Source: Theocolax elegans
Lineage: Eukaryota; Arthropoda; Insecta; Hymenoptera; Cerocephalidae
Assembly (NCBI GenBank): GCA_026168455.1
Contig: CM047430.1
Span: 5,603,448 to 5,667,447 of the forward strand
Length of the DNA: 64,000 nt
Direction of reading: 5' to 3'
In this document: piece by piece, positions 1-12,114 of the stretch
How positions within the stretch are numbered: position 1 is the stretch's first letter
Layout: each line of letters opens with the position of its first letter
Position numbers and translations under genes: made by a program
Notes under the pieces: generated by a model
The model's input: the letters and a program-made list of their open reading frames with translations, nothing else
Told to the model about the DNA's origin: nothing
Database searches by the model: none

Positions 1-148
1 ACCGTTGGGCCGCGTTGCCCAATACCGCGCACACAATTAATTTATTTTCCGAACTGCGGCTGTCGCCAGGAACGCGAGTTCGCTGGGACGATCGGTATGG
101 AGGATTCGGGCAATCCTCCTTGCCTCGACACGATATAAAATTAAAGGA
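1..148. other. unassigned GC-richer intronic sequence
   Basis: Moderately GC-rich sequence with a small inverted repeat around 110-120 (gaggatt and aatcctc). It lies outside the LTR-like repeat that begins at 149. I see no gene or recognisable element in it. It is presumably unc80 intron or the end of another repeat. Confidence 0.3.
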
Positions 149-1029
149 TGTCGGCGGGAGCGGGGAGAACAATAAATATAAATACAATTAATTAAAATAA
201 AAAATTAATAAAACATTTATTAAATTTATTTAATTAACAAATGGCCACTCAGGCCGTATGCCGCGACAAAGTTATTTCGCGCGGGCGGAAGTCCCGGGAA
301 ACCTGTCGGATCGAGATCCTCGCCTGCGACAGGTTTCGCTCCCAGGAACCGCTGTTCGAGTACCGTTGTACTCGAACACACTCCCGTGGTACACACACAC
401 ACACACACAAGGGAGGGGTGGGTCACGATAATAAATGTCACTTACCGGTGACGCTCCTCGGGGATGGCCCAGCCGATCCTCGGCGACTGGTCGACCTCCT
501 TGACAAGGGGACGACCGGTGGTTGAGGTGGTGAAGGCGGCCCTTGCCGCGGCGAGCGAGTCGCGATCCGCGGTATCACTCGCGCACGACCCCGTCCTTAA
601 TTCACACACTCACACAAACACACACCAAACGGTACGGGACACGTGTGTGTCCACCCGGGTCTCCGCACTTAGCTCTGCTCCGGAACAACCGTTCACAGAG
701 CTCGATGCAGGAGGGGGGTGGGGCGCACTCTCGGCTTTCACGAGTCGTACGCGATCACGTCAAAACAATAATCCGTCTTGGTCGACGGATCATTACACAC
801 TGCTTAGGCGATCGCCTAATTTCCCGAAAAATGGATGGGAGTGGGGAAACTCACACACTCTTTCGCGCTCCCATCCCTACGTATTATTGCGCGCGTAATC
901 GTACATTTGTAGAAAAATAAACAAGTGTCGTCGGTTGGCCTTGACATACGAAAGGCTCCGACGACTTACAATTCGACAATTTAAATACTCTATTCGTCGT
1001 GAATAGATTGTGTGACGATTTCCGTCACA
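149..1029 (-). mobile_element. LTR-like repeat, copy A (solo LTR candidate)
   Basis: On the minus strand relative to its two relatives at 28030-28545 and 36817-37288. It starts TGTCGGCGGGAG and ends CCGTCACA on the + strand, a TG...CA outline expected of an LTR. The three copies share a distinctive end containing an imperfect palindrome (gacg, aaatcgtca) followed by a GTCGTCGG/GTCGGAG stretch, and a GC-rich middle. A good splice donor (GGTAAGTG on the minus strand, about 440-447) occurs inside, as in leader regions of some LTR elements. It carries (CA)n runs at about 391-409 and 602-632. No target duplication was found, so the boundaries are approximate. The open frames inside it look like chance frames in GC-rich repeat DNA. 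Confidence 0.5.
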
Positions 1030-1560
1030 ACATATTAGTAATAATTTTAATTAAACTATTAATTATTCGTTTTATACGTTTATACTAATGACAAAATAGT
1101 AAGTAGTGCAAATAATTTATAATGTAATACAATTGCCACAAAATTACTAATTTGTATAAGAAGATGTTTTGAAAAATATTGTTACACTGATATTATTAAT
1201 AAAGGTATAGCCTGATGAGGATAGAGGATATCCATGAAAACGTGGCCAAATAAAAACATACATGGTTTGTTTAGCAAAATCGAAAAAAAAACCTAATCTC
1301 TTTAAATAAAATATTAAACTTGTAAATCATCATAATAAATTGAAATTTATAGGGCATTTATAATATCAGTTTACATGATAATCAAATATGTACAACTCGA
1401 GTTTGCGAATCAATCTTAAGTCTCATTGAGTTATTAATGGATATGGAAGTTTTAAGGCCACATCTGTACAATGATAATATTGTATTTAGCCAAGGTATAT
1501 TTAAATCTTGTAACCAATGAATGTTTACACACATTTAACATTGCTTTTAAATATTTATAG
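1030..1560. other. unc80: unc80 intron, no feature seen
   Basis: AT-rich sequence between the LTR-like repeat and the first visible unc80 exon. It ends in a normal 3' splice site (ttatag at 1555-1560). No ORF, repeat or RNA gene was recognised. Confidence 0.5.
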
Positions 1561-1917
1561 ATGAAATAAACAGATCAGATTACACAATAGATATACAAGA
1601 TTGGTCAAAAAGCAGTTGCACAAGAAAAGAATATATTAGAACTGCATCTTACAACCTTATATTAAATAGTATTATCCGAGTTTTACGACATTTAGGCTGC
1701 CCTCATGGATGTTACGAAGGGGTTCGTGGCACCCAAGCAGATATTTGTAGAGCACAAATTCAAGGAATATTTAAAAAACTGTTTCAAATCAGTTCGAAGC
1801 AAATCTCATTGTTCTTAAAATGCATTATAAGACAAAGGCCATTACAAGATATTATTGAATTTTTACACTGTTATGTTGGATTTTGCGTAGAAACTAACTC
1901 GTTATTGTCGCCGATGA
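1561..1917 (+). CDS. unc80: unc80 coding exon (first visible exon)
   Basis: Encodes about 118 codons of the UNC80 protein, the very large scaffold that joins NALCN, UNC79 and NLF-1 in the neuronal sodium-leak channel complex. The translation contains HLGCPHGCYEGVRG, followed by a stretch ending in DIIEFLHCYVGFCVE. These correspond to the conserved UNC80 block with the pattern LGC..GC.EG.RG and VVDFLHALLGFC in vertebrates. The exon is open throughout in one frame, is preceded by ttatag and is followed by GTAAGT. It opens with two bases completing a codon and ends with one spare base, matching exon 2050-2449. The preceding exons are outside the window. Family assignment is from memory of UNC80; no alignment was run. 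Confidence 0.87.
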
Positions 1918-2049
1918 GTAAGTATATCGATTATTTATGAATTATATTTCATGTGGTAGTACAAAAATCGTTTACTTATATAATTTCGTATGTTTAACTT
2001 AAACTTTTTATTCACAATACTATAAATTTATTTATTATTAAACTCCTAG

Positions 2050-2449
2050 ATCAAAAACGTGGGCCAAGCAAATCACCAGATTCTCTTCCTCAATGTAGTT
2101 ACGCAACAAATTTTGGAAACTCTAGTATACAGTTTTCATCATCAACTTATGGCAATATAGCAGGAGCGTATACTGGAATAAATGGAACAATTCAGAAATA
2201 TAGAAATGTTGAATCACAAATAATGGGATGTATTTTTAAAACTGTTGTAACACGGTGTCTAGAAACCTCAAAAGATTTAAAATCTCAGGAAAATATATCT
2301 CTTTATTGTGATGTAAGGCAGTTTATATCGTACATAAAAGAAGTACATGGAGGAGTTTTTCGAAGAGTCGCCTTAAGCTGTATGCTTGATTCCGCAGATA
2401 AACCAAATAAACGATGCCACAGCCAATTACAAACAACAAGGGTCATAAG
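2050..2449 (+). CDS. unc80: unc80 coding exon (second visible exon)
   Basis: Continues the UNC80 frame for 132 codons. The first half is a Ser/Asn-rich, probably disordered linker. The second half contains GCIFKTVVTRC, then ENISLYCDVRQFISYIKEVH and GGVFRRVALSCMLDSA, a strongly conserved UNC80 segment (YCD(I/V)RQ...IKE.HG.VFRRVALS..LDSA). The acceptor is tcctag at 2044-2049. The donor is AAG/GTGAGT, leaving two bases (AG) that join the A at 39478 to make an Arg codon. The 132-bp intron before it (1918-2049) is normal for an insect; the one after it is 37 kb. This exon is the strongest evidence for the gene identity. Confidence 0.9.
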
Positions 2450-2542
2450 GTGAGTTAATATTAACTAAATTTTTTATATTAATATTTAAATAGATAATAA
2501 ATTTGAATGTGAAAAAATTTCGAGTTTTTTTTTGCATTTTAA

Positions 2543-3378
2543 CCTTTAGAGGGCCGGAAAACGCCTAGAGGCGTAAACATTTTTTTTCATAAGTACTCAA
2601 TTTTTTTCATTTTAATAACTCAATTCAGGTGTGAGGGTTAACGAAGTCTCGGAACATGATTCTGCAACCAAAATAATTAAATTCAAAATGGGGGATGCAA
2701 TATGCTAAGTTTCCAAGACATTTCTAGTTTCGATGTCAATCCTACTTGAAAATTATGTGTAGGAGTTTTAGAAATCACAATTTTTCATGCAGAATACTCA
2801 AATTTTTGGGGTCGCTGAATCCGAATCTGAAGTTGGATTGATCTCATGACCTCAGGGTCAAGGTCATTTGAAGGTCAAATTTGTAAAATGTCCATTCCGT
2901 TTGAAAATTATGTTCAGCAATAACCCGAAAGAATGTTTCAGGGAAAACATTAGTAAACATGCTGGCTCTTGGCTTTACCCAGAATCAACGACGTGGACGT
3001 GGCGAACTCCTGATTCCATATGTGTGTATATGTGTGTGTCTGTGTTGTGTAGTTTTCAAATGTAAAGAATAAAAAAACTCAAATATGGCCGGTTGATACG
3101 CCCTTTGTAATATTTTTGAAGTAATATTGATATAGAATGACCAGATAAAACCTAAATGCTGCTGAAAATGAAATAAATTGTGCATTTTAACGTTTTTATG
3201 AAATTTTGAAAATTTCAACATTTGGCCTTACCGTACCGGACCGGAATACGCCTCTAGGCGTAAGGGGTCTGACTCACCAACATCGCAACTTAGTTTGGCT
3301 CTAACTCAGGGACCTTAGACCACATTCCTATAGCAAAATGCGATTTTCAAATTTTTCAAAACCCCGACCCTCTAAAGG
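2543..3378. mobile_element. piggyBac-type MITE with TTAA target duplication
   Basis: An 836-bp non-coding element flanked on both sides by TTAA (2539-2542 and 3379-3382). The ends are inverted: CCTTTAGAGGG at the left and its complement CCCTCTAAAGG at the right. Each end also carries an inner palindromic motif of the ACGCCTAGAGGCGT type (about 2560-2574 and 3246-3260). The TTAA duplication plus CC-starting termini is the piggyBac signature. No transposase is present, so it is non-autonomous. A short TG-rich microsatellite lies at 3018-3050. No coding content is supported. Confidence 0.85.
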
Positions 3379-3419
3379 TTAAAAAGAATTTATAAAGGAT
3401 CGCGTAGATGCTTCCGACG

Positions 3420-3479
3420 CAACTATGAGAGAATAAAACTCGATTGCGTGAAGTGGTACCACTTAATTTTTAAGCTGTT

Positions 3480-3520
<41 letters not shown>

Positions 3521-3530
3521 CTCATTGTGG
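3420..3530 (-). repeat. Gypsy LTR fragment with (CT)n microsatellite
   Basis: The stretch around 3430-3470 (gat.gcgt.aagtggta.cactta) recurs at about 7256-7300, in each case shortly followed by a (CT)n run (3481-3518 here, 7333-7358 there). The two blocks flank Gypsy gag/pol debris, so I read this as the remnant of the 3' LTR and the other as the 5' LTR of one minus-strand element. The microsatellite has expanded here. Confidence 0.5.
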
Positions 3531-6500
3531 TATAGGACGAGTGGCCCGGTCGTTTTGCGTGGATGTAGGTCAGTTTCCTATAGTGGAATATACACCGCGA
3601 ATAAGGAATCGCACACCTACATATCTCACTGCGAGTTGTCAGAAAACACACTTCTCTTGGTTAACAGAAAAACGGGCCTCTGCTAAGCGAGTTAACGTCT
3701 TGATCAACAGTTTCTTATGCTCTTCAAAGTCTCAGTGACCATAATAACATCGTCGAGATAAGCAACCTCTTCAAGTTCTGGTTCAATCACCTGATCGATC
3801 ACTTGCTAATGCACACGGTATGCGAGTAAGCTGGAACAAACCCATTTCAGGTACCGTAAACACAACAAAAGTATCTGGTCGTATGCACTGTTCATGTTGA
3901 TCGCGGAGATGTATCGAGCTTTCTTGAGTATGCATAGGATTGCCTGCATATGTGGCATTTGGTTTCGTTAAAGCGTTGACTTTTCTAAAAATCGATGCAA
4001 AGAGACCTGGCATTCTCCCCTTCTTCGTCATCACCACAATACACCTATCACTTTTCGAGCGTTTAAAACGCCAGTCTCGAGCATTTCGTGAACTTGACAT
4101 TGCCTGTTCTCCCGATTCTTCTCAGAGACGAGGTATTCCTCTGTTTGATCGGCCTGGCTGATCCGACGTCACTTACATGTTCGACATCGTAAGAACGGCC
4201 GATCTTTGGCAAGGTTGTGGATAACACTTGGTCTAAAAATTTGTCTCTTCTTCTGATACGTCAGCGATACCTGATGATGATAACGAAGCACTGTCACGTT
4301 CCATACTTGCTAATTCCAGCTATATAACTTGATCCGTTCCCTTTAGAAATAAAACGGTAGGAATCTGGATCTAGGAGGGTTCCGAATGCTCGAATAAAGT
4401 TTACTCCCATGTAGTATTCAGCATCCAAGTTTGGCATGATCACGTATTTTTCAAGTCTCTTTAACGATAATAAATGGTAGCATCACGCAATCATACAGCA
4501 GGTGAGTAGTCTGATCTGCCAAGAGCGGTTGCTAACTGCAAATCGCTCAGACCCATTATGCACCTGGCTCGAACAATGCTCGGATCCAATATCTACCTAC
4601 GTAAATCTGACATCACCATCGCGTCTGGTCCTCCGGACGGTAACTTCGTCGTCTAGTGTTCGATGTCACTAACTTTAAGGCACCGCAGGTCTCCGGATCT
4701 ATTCCGACTTCCTGAGATTTATCAGGAATCGGTCCTTTCCGTTTCTGTTCAACTGCAGCTCGACTGTCTCGGTTGTCGGGACTCATAACTTTATCTTCCA
4801 TGGGGACTCCCCGTTCTTTGGTGTATGCAGCTGCCCCCTCAAACCGCTTCCCCGCGCGTTTTTTGCGCAGTCAGTGCACGTCCTGACGGTGTACCCCAAC
4901 TTACCACAAGTGTAGCACTTGATCGGCTTGGGGAAATCTTCTTTCTTTTCGGTCTTCTTCCTTGAGTCCACTCTTCTGCCTTGAGGATGAATCACTCGAT
5001 GACCGTCGATCGGGACTTTTACGTGTCTCCTTCCTCCTTCTCCTAAACTGTGGAAGAGACTTGTGGGTTTTCTTCCTACGTGGCGTATATTTATCCACCT
5101 TCACCCCAGCTGTCTGGCTACTCGTTTGCATGGACCTAAGGGTTTTCTCTGAGACTTTTGTGAGCTATTCATTTGGGTCTTCCCGACGGCAGCACCTCGT
5201 CATCGCTGAGGTTGACGAGAATCTTACAATCCTCGACTCTCGCAAAGAAGACATCGATACTCTAGCTTTTATCACCTAAAAATCAAACTCCCCACTTGCG
5301 ATCCACCGCGTCGACATCGCGCGGTATCCCGGCCGATCTCGACGTTGATTGGCCGGACTCGTAAAAACCTTTCAGATTAGGAGAGAGCTTGAACATGGAG
5401 GCTGCCTCGGCTCCGTGTGTCACCCCTTTTTTAAGCTGCTCCAGCATCTGCATGAGGTGCTTGAGACCTCTGTGCTGATGTGGTCTGATGTCCGCCTTTT
5501 TCAGAGTGCAACATGTATCCTGGAACTAGACATTTTGGGCTGGCACCCGGGTTTTATGAATGTTGAAAGTTTGTGCACCGTTTGGCAGATTTAATTTGCC
5601 ATTGACGATGTGCGTTTGCGCTTCTGGCTCCTTGACATGTTTTGTAAAGGTGGATAAGTTACTTATTTGCTCCGCTAACATCGAAGCAAAATTCTTTGAT
5701 ATGTCGAACCGAGCGCGAGTTTCTGATACCGAAGTTACCCATTCCTCTTTGTCGTTTTCTTTAATTTCCCAACAGTCATTGTTGGAGTCGATCGTCTTCT
5801 TTATATATAGAGCCGTCTATACGCATCTTTAACGAATCCAAGTGCGCATGAATCTATTTGCTGGATTGCGTACCAATCCACTGATTGGCATGATTATCGA
5901 TTCTTTCATTTTGATCTTAACAAAATCACAGCTACGCTTATTAAAAAAAATTTTGAGTCACCTTTCCCTTTACCTGCACAATGTATGATTTTCTTCAAAT
6001 TATTAGGTGGCTTTAAATAATAAAATTATTGAGCCACTAAGTGGAAAACAAATTCTTCTCCGTTTTAAATTACAAAAAAAAATTGAGCACAACTATTTGA
6101 AATTTACTTTCTTTCCAAATATACAAAATTTAGTTACAGAACATTGATTTTACTAAATACGGAATAATTTAATTTATTACAAAACCATTAAACATACATT
6201 ATTAACGTAAAAAGAAATTTTATGAATTGACAATAAATTAAATTAAAAACAAGAAAAGGAAATGTTTAAATCCGACTAAATACGAAAAAATCGAATTTAG
6301 TCCAGCTCTCGGCCAACAATGAATATAATGTAAAGTAAATGAATAAATAATTAAACAAATAGATAAATAAATATAGATATATTTCTTACTATATGTGAAC
6401 ACCGCTGTGGCCTCTTATAATCGCAATGTTACAAAAAATAATATTACAATTTTTATTGCAATGCGAGAGCCGGTCCGCGTTGTCAAAAATATAAATTTAA

Positions 6501-6775
6501 CAAGAAAACTTCAAAACAAAAATTTCGACATTTACATAGGTGTTACAATGTTTATTAACTCGGAAAATTTAAATAACGCCAATTATCCGACTTACCTGCT
6601 TGAAATTAGAGACTCGATAAGTAAATTACGGATCTCAAGGAGAATTATTCTATATTTCAACTTTAAACTTCAAATTTACTATTATTCGCGTCAACAATGG
6701 GAGTTTAGTTGGGCGACATGTAGACGCAATCTAAAAATTAACGTTGGATGCTATTTAAGCCCAATCTCTTAATTT
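3530..6775 (-). pseudogene. Gypsy (Ty3-type) gag-pol remnant, decayed
   Basis: Read on the minus strand, the order is that of a Gypsy element. A charged gag tail lies at about 4900-5130, ending in a zinc-knuckle-like motif CYTCGKLGYTVRTC near 4880-4920, where the usual His is Tyr. Protease-linker sequence follows (YYMGVNFIRAFG near 4430). Reverse transcriptase fingers come next, with a DTFVVFTVPEMGLFQLTRIP stretch at about 3800-3880. The catalytic YLDD lies at about 3747-3758. Frames change repeatedly and stop codons interrupt every domain. No integrase or RNase H was recognised, so the 3' part of pol is deleted. It cannot encode a working protein. Confidence 0.75.
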
Positions 6776-6788
6776 ACGTTGGGCGCCA
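6776..6788 (-). other. primer binding site (tRNA-Lys type)
   Basis: On the minus strand the LTR ends ...TTACA and is followed at once by TGGCGCCCAACGT, complementary to the 3' end of insect tRNA-Lys. This fixes the LTR boundary at 6789 and the element's minus-strand orientation. Confidence 0.75.
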
Positions 6789-7360
6789 TGTAACTGTGTA
6801 GTTGCCGCTCGGATATTTTATTATTGCGGATGCTCAGCGGTACGGACGAACTTACCGTTCTTAAGTAAACGTAATTTTCGCCCGATGCGGCGACATTTAC
6901 CTGTCCTCTCTACTGAATCTGTTGTGTTACACTGAAACCGAGATCCAGTTTCACGTAACAAACAGGTAAAAACTCAAACCTGAAATTGACCGCGAAATAA
7001 GAATATCGTGTCGAGCACTTGTTAACTCAAATATACGGGCTCTCAGGAGCAGTATTAATAAAATGAATTTATTAAAATAAATATCAAAATGAATAATGAA
7101 CAAATATATCTACTTGCCACTGAGGTTTACGCTCGAAGATACAAATCAGTAAACGGCCAACTTGTAGAGAAAAGAGAGAAATATCGCAAACTAAATATAC
7201 TCAGTCAACGGGACTGATATAGTGCAATAAATTAGCTAATAATTAACGTATAAAACACGATCGCGTAAAGTGGTATCACTTACTTTGTTAGCTGCTGGAA
7301 TCGTTATTAATTATCGATCAGTCGATCGGTCGCTCTCTCTCTCTCTCTCTCTCTCTCTTT
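6789..7360 (-). repeat. 5' LTR (partial) of the decayed Gypsy element
   Basis: On the + strand it begins TGTAACTG directly beside the tRNA-Lys primer site. It continues to the (CT)n run at 7333-7358, where LINE sequences interrupt it. The part around 7256-7300 matches 3430-3470. The outer end of the LTR was not located; it may resume after the LINE insertions at 12412-12543. Confidence 0.55.
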
Positions 7361-7820
7361 GCGAATGATTCCGAGTCTGCTTAATTTTAAGAATAAATTG
7401 CGAAGTCACCTAACTGGTTGTGATGTAGAATAATTCACCAGGGATGGCTACAATACACTACACTATATTAATTTAATTAGTTTATAACAGCGGTATTATT
7501 ATTATTATTGTTTTATTCTTATTATTATTATGTTCTCAATTAGCGTTTAAGAATTTGCGAATTTAAGAATTTATAAATTTAAGAATTTATTAAGTTAATT
7601 TAACTTTGTTGGTGAGCTCCACTTATTCTCCTGATATGCCATTATATTTTGTTATATTTTGCTATTTTTTTTTATCTTTGTATACATATGTATAAATTGT
7701 TACCTATCTTACGGGTAGTTTTATTGCTGCGTTATTTTTGTAACTTATAAATATGTAATATTGTTACTTGCCTTAAGGATTGAATTATCCTAGGCATGAA
7801 TAAAGTCTATTAAATCAATC
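7361..7820 (+). mobile_element. 5'-truncated LINE, 3' UTR fragment
   Basis: AT-rich sequence ending with a short hairpin (GGATTGAATTATCC at about 7776-7789), a polyadenylation-like AATAAA (7799-7804) and an AATC-type tail at 7812-7820. The tail runs straight into TCTCTCT. The tail and the (TC)n junction match the full LINE that follows, so I read this as a dead-on-arrival copy of the same group, itself inserted in a (TC)n tract. Confidence 0.5.
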
Positions 7821-7903
7821 TCTCTCTGCAAGCGACAGAAATTTTGGGCGGCAAAATCTGCGCGCGGAGTCCAGGCCAACGTTGCGACTATCGGCTTGCA
7901 AAA

Positions 7904-9096
7904 ATGGCAACACCGCGAGGCTGCTTTGTTTGCGGAGCACGACTGACGCGAAAGGACTACACAGAAGTGTGTAATCTATGTAATAATATCGCACATATGA
8001 ATTGCTTTGAGGTCGTGCCGGGATCGTCCGAGCGGCGCTGTTGCGTACTCGCGAAAAATAAATTGAAAATTAAGTAACAGCTTTAGTTGACACGAGGGCG
8101 CCACCGCCCGGGTTACCGCGCCAGACTAACGCGACCGACAGTGCTGCGACGGCGACCACGCCTACTCCTACTACCTCTTGCGTGAAGCGTGTAGCCTCGC
8201 CTCCGTCGCCATCAATGTCGCAGGTTGCTAAGCAACCTCGCGGCGCTCCGCCCACTAAGCCCAACCAGGCCGCACAAGACACACTCGCTGACTCCGTATC
8301 AATGGCGGCTGGCCCGCCACCGTGGGTAGAAGCCTTCACGCGGAGCTTGCAAAACAACTTGAGGAGCGATATTAAATCGGTTTTGGAGGTGGTGAGCCGT
8401 GTGGAGGGTAAAGTGGACGAAGTAAAGACGGGGCTAAAGGACTTGAAGGCGAAGGTCAGCTTGATTGAGGAGGAGATAGAAGCAAAGTACTTAGTTTTGG
8501 ACGAATGATTAAACAAGCTGGAAAACAGGGTTAGCAGCATTGAAATCAACAACAAAGACATAAATGCTACACAATCTCCAGCGTTAAAAGATTCTTGTGA
8601 GCTGCTTGTCACGGGGTTACCGGGTAAAACTGAGAAAACCGAAAATCAGCTGATTGCGGATATTTTGGAGGCAATCAAGCTACCGAAGCTGTTAAATCAG
8701 GTGATCGACCTTCGGCCTTGGACTCCGCGACAGAGATTTAAGTCGACGGGTTCTCCCCCTATTTAAGTGCGTTCGCGTGGACTGGTTGTCAAGTTCTCGT
8801 CGAATATTTCCAGAGATGCAGTAATGGAGAAGGCGCACCTTTTAAAAGGACGAAGAGCTCGCGACATTTTTGGTGAGGGTGACGAAAACTTTTTATTTAT
8901 AAGGCCTCTCTGGCCAAAACCGGTGTTCGAGTTGTGGCAAGCGGCCATTCGGAAATCAAGCGAACTGGGTTATGCGAGGCCCATAGTATTGGATTTAGTA
9001 GTATTTATGCGAGAGGTGAGGGACGGTCCGTTGAGGCGAGTAAGCTCGGATACTGAACTTGCTAGCTTTCCTCCTCTTCCTACTCATACTAAATGA
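7904..9096 (+). pseudogene. LINE ORF1 (PHD-like finger, coiled coil), broken
   Basis: The best start is the ATG at 7904. The first module has a PHD/zinc-finger-like pattern, CFVCGARL...CNLCNNIAHMNCF, a type found in ORF1 of CR1-group LINEs. A frame change near 8077 is followed by a Pro/Ala-rich stretch and a coiled-coil region from about 8330 to 8560 (DIKSVLEVVSRVEGKVDEVK and following heptads), interrupted by a stop at 8506. A conserved RNA-binding-like region (CELLVTGLP near 8600) follows, with another stop at 8764. The last part, GLVVKFSSNISRDAVMEKAH, matches the corresponding ORF1 part of the LINE at 28600-31557. ORF1 proteins package the LINE RNA. Confidence 0.7.
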
Positions 9097-9109
9097 GACA
9101 GAGCTGGTC

Positions 9110-12100
9110 GGGCCAAATCATCAGGATCATCAAAATCATTCTCCATTTTCCATTCAAATATCAATAGACTCAAAACACATTTTCCATCCGTTGAAGCATT
9201 AGTTTACCCGGCCTCTCACGATGTCATTGCAATTACAGAAACCTTCCTTACTAAGCACGATTCCTCAGAAATTGTTAGACTAATGGGATATACTTTGCAT
9301 CGCTTGGATCGAGAGGGCAAGGAGGGGGGTGGTGTGGCGGCTTATGTTCGGGAAAATTTTGGGGTAAAGGTCATCGCGCACTCTGAACCGGTTTTCTCGA
9401 ATGCTCCAGAATTTTTAATTTTATGTTTGACGGGTAAGGCTGATTCTTTAGTGTTAGCGGTGGTATATCGTAGGCCAACAGCCGCTTACCCTACAGAATT
9501 CTTCGAGATTTTGTCGGACATACTACCGAGATACAAATACGTCGTAGTCACTGGGGATTTCAATATTGATATGAATTCCTCTAGTGCTATAGCAAATAAG
9601 TTTAGGGAAAACATATCAGCACTGGGACTTACACTCATCCAGTCAGAGCCAACACACCATGCAATGACGTCGGGCGGGCCTTCTCATACATGGTTAGATC
9701 TCCTCCTAATTCGTGAACCAATACCCGATTACAAATATATTAAAACAACAGCTCCTTTCGCAGCAGGTCACGATGCTATAAGCATTACTCTAAGGATTGC
9801 TAACACGCCGACAGACGTGAGGGAATTTGGAAAACGAAATCTGGGAGAGATCAACCTTCATAATCTCGCAACCACATTCACCTCATCTATCACCTCTTTG
9901 TCTTCATCACAATCACTTAGTCCTCATAGGCCTGATCAGCAAATTTCTACAGATTTGTCCTTATTTAACTACCACCACGGTCCACTCTCATACCATAATC
10001 ATCCATCAAATATAAATCATAGCACTATCTCAAATAATGTATCACTCATAAACAAGGCAATTCTCTCGACATTTGATTTGTTAGCACCAATAAAGTTATA
10101 TTCTTTAAAAACTAAACACAAGCCATGGATTACTAGGGATATTAAATTGAAAATTAAGGACAGAAATGCAGCTTTCGAGAGATTTCGTGCTACTGGTTCA
10201 AGTGAAGATTACAATGTTTATAAAGGGCTCAGAAATCATGTCTCGAATGCTGTAAACTCGAGTGAATTTCACTTCCTGGCAAATAAACTTAACAGTGCAA
10301 ACGATCCCAAAAGGTCCTGAAAATGCCTTAAAAACATGGGTCTTAGTTCAAAGACAAATCCATCGCCACTTAATTTATTCACTTCACAACAGCTTAACAG
10401 TTACTACGCATCTGTCTCAAATCACGTGCAGCCATTATCCATCCAGTCTTTTTCAACCATTTTATGTAATTCATGTCCTTTATCACCCTCCTCCTCCTCT
10501 TTTCATTTCTCCAATATCACTACTAAAACAATTCAGAACGCAATTCGGGGAGCGTCCTCGAGGGCAGTGGGGATTGATGGCATATCCGTGGAAATGCTAA
10601 AGTTATTAGAGCCTGAATTAACTCTGCACCTCGTGGATGTTTTTAACGATATGCTTTTAGCTGGATATTATCCTGAATACTGGAAGAGGGTGCTGCTGTT
10701 TCCTTTGGCGAAGTCGGGCAGGATGGAATCGTGTTCTGACACAAAGCCGATAGCAAAGCTTTGTAAACTTTCAAAGATCTTAGAAAGACTTGTGCACAAG
10801 CAATTATCCGAATAACTAGAGGAGAATAATATCCTCATTGAGAGACAGGCAGGTTTTCGCAAGGGACATAGTACCCAGACGGCACTCCTGGGAGTTCTTG
10901 ATGATGTTAGGAGAGCAATTGACGCCAGAAAGATCACGATTCTTGTCCTGTTTGATTTCTCCAAGGCTTTTGACAAGGTACCCCATGATAAATTAATTAA
11001 AAAATTAAGTGATATTGGTTGTTCCGGTAACGTGCTCACATGGTTTTATCGGTATCTTGTGGGTCGCATGCATGCTGTGGAGAATGAATCTGGCGAGCGT
11101 TCAGATTGGTTGAAAATTAATGCTGGTGTGCCTCAGGGCAGTGTTCTTGGCCCGATTCTTTTTTCTATTTTCATAAACGATCTGCCGAAAGTACTTACAC
11201 ATAGCAATTATATGCTGTTTGCCGATGATGCCCAGGTCTACCATTCGTTTTTTCCTGCGGAATTTGAAATGAGAGTGCAGCGTATTACACAGGATGCAAA
11301 TGCAATAGCCCTATAGGCTCACAAAAACGGACTTGAGTTAAATGTTAAAAAAACGAAGGTTATGATTCTGGGTAGTCAGGCTTTTTTATCGCGCATCGAC
11401 TTGAACACTGCCCCTAAGGTTAAATTGGAAACGGACTTCTTGGAGTATGAATGTAAGGTTAAGTCGCTCGGGATCACGATTACTCCATCTCTTGATTGGG
11501 CAAGGCAAGTGTCATCTATTTCGAGTCGTGTGCATGGTGTTTTGCACTCATTACGATACTATAGAAAAACCTTATCACGTGGTCTCAGAAAAAGACTGGT
11601 AGAGGCACTTGTCTTTCCTCATTTTGATTATGCGTGTGCGGTCTACAACGATGTTGACCAGACCAGAAATCTAAAGTTGCAAAGACTATTGAATGCTTGT
11701 GTACGGTTCGTGTGGGGGGACATACCGAGGAGAGAGCACGTCACTTCGTATAGGTTAGGTCTCAGGTGGTTATCAGTCGAGTTCAGGCGCTCATACATCA
11801 TCGGTTCACTTGCTTTTTGTATCATCTCTCATAACTCTCCTAGTTACCTGGCAAACCATTTCATCAAATTAAATACCTCACAACATAATCACCGCACTTC
11901 CACTCGTCAACGAACAAAATCATTAAATTACCTCCCTCCTCGTACGGAGGCTTATAGAAATCATTCATCATCACCTCATCCAAGATCATCGATGAACTCC
12001 CTCCACATGCATTTGAGAAATCATCCATCGCTAAATTCAAACACTCGTTATTTCACTATTTGTTTGGACTCGATCAAACTGCCTGGGACACCAGGATGCA

Positions 12101-12114
12101 ATATGAGGGGATAA
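9110..12114 (+). pseudogene. LINE ORF2 endonuclease-reverse transcriptase, broken
   Basis: The endonuclease (AP-type) spans about 9140-9810, with the motifs ITETFL, GGGVAAYVR, VVTGDFNID (the catalytic GDFN), SHTWLDLLL and AAGHDAI. Reverse transcriptase follows from about 10530: DGISVEML, QAGFRKGHSTQTALL, FDFSKAFDKVPH, GVPQGSVLGP, and the catalytic FADD at about 11218-11230. The C-terminal thumb region reads VFPHFDYACAVYND. A stop/frameshift at 10318 and stops at 10813 and 11314 inactivate it. No RNase H or CCHC motif was recognised at the end. Apart from the broken frames the catalytic residues are kept, suggesting moderate rather than great age. Confidence 0.85.

Noticed and set aside
241..920. 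Overlapping 94-144 aa ORFs near the left edge
   Set aside because: They fall in an LTR-like repeat present in three copies, and the frames are not conserved between them.
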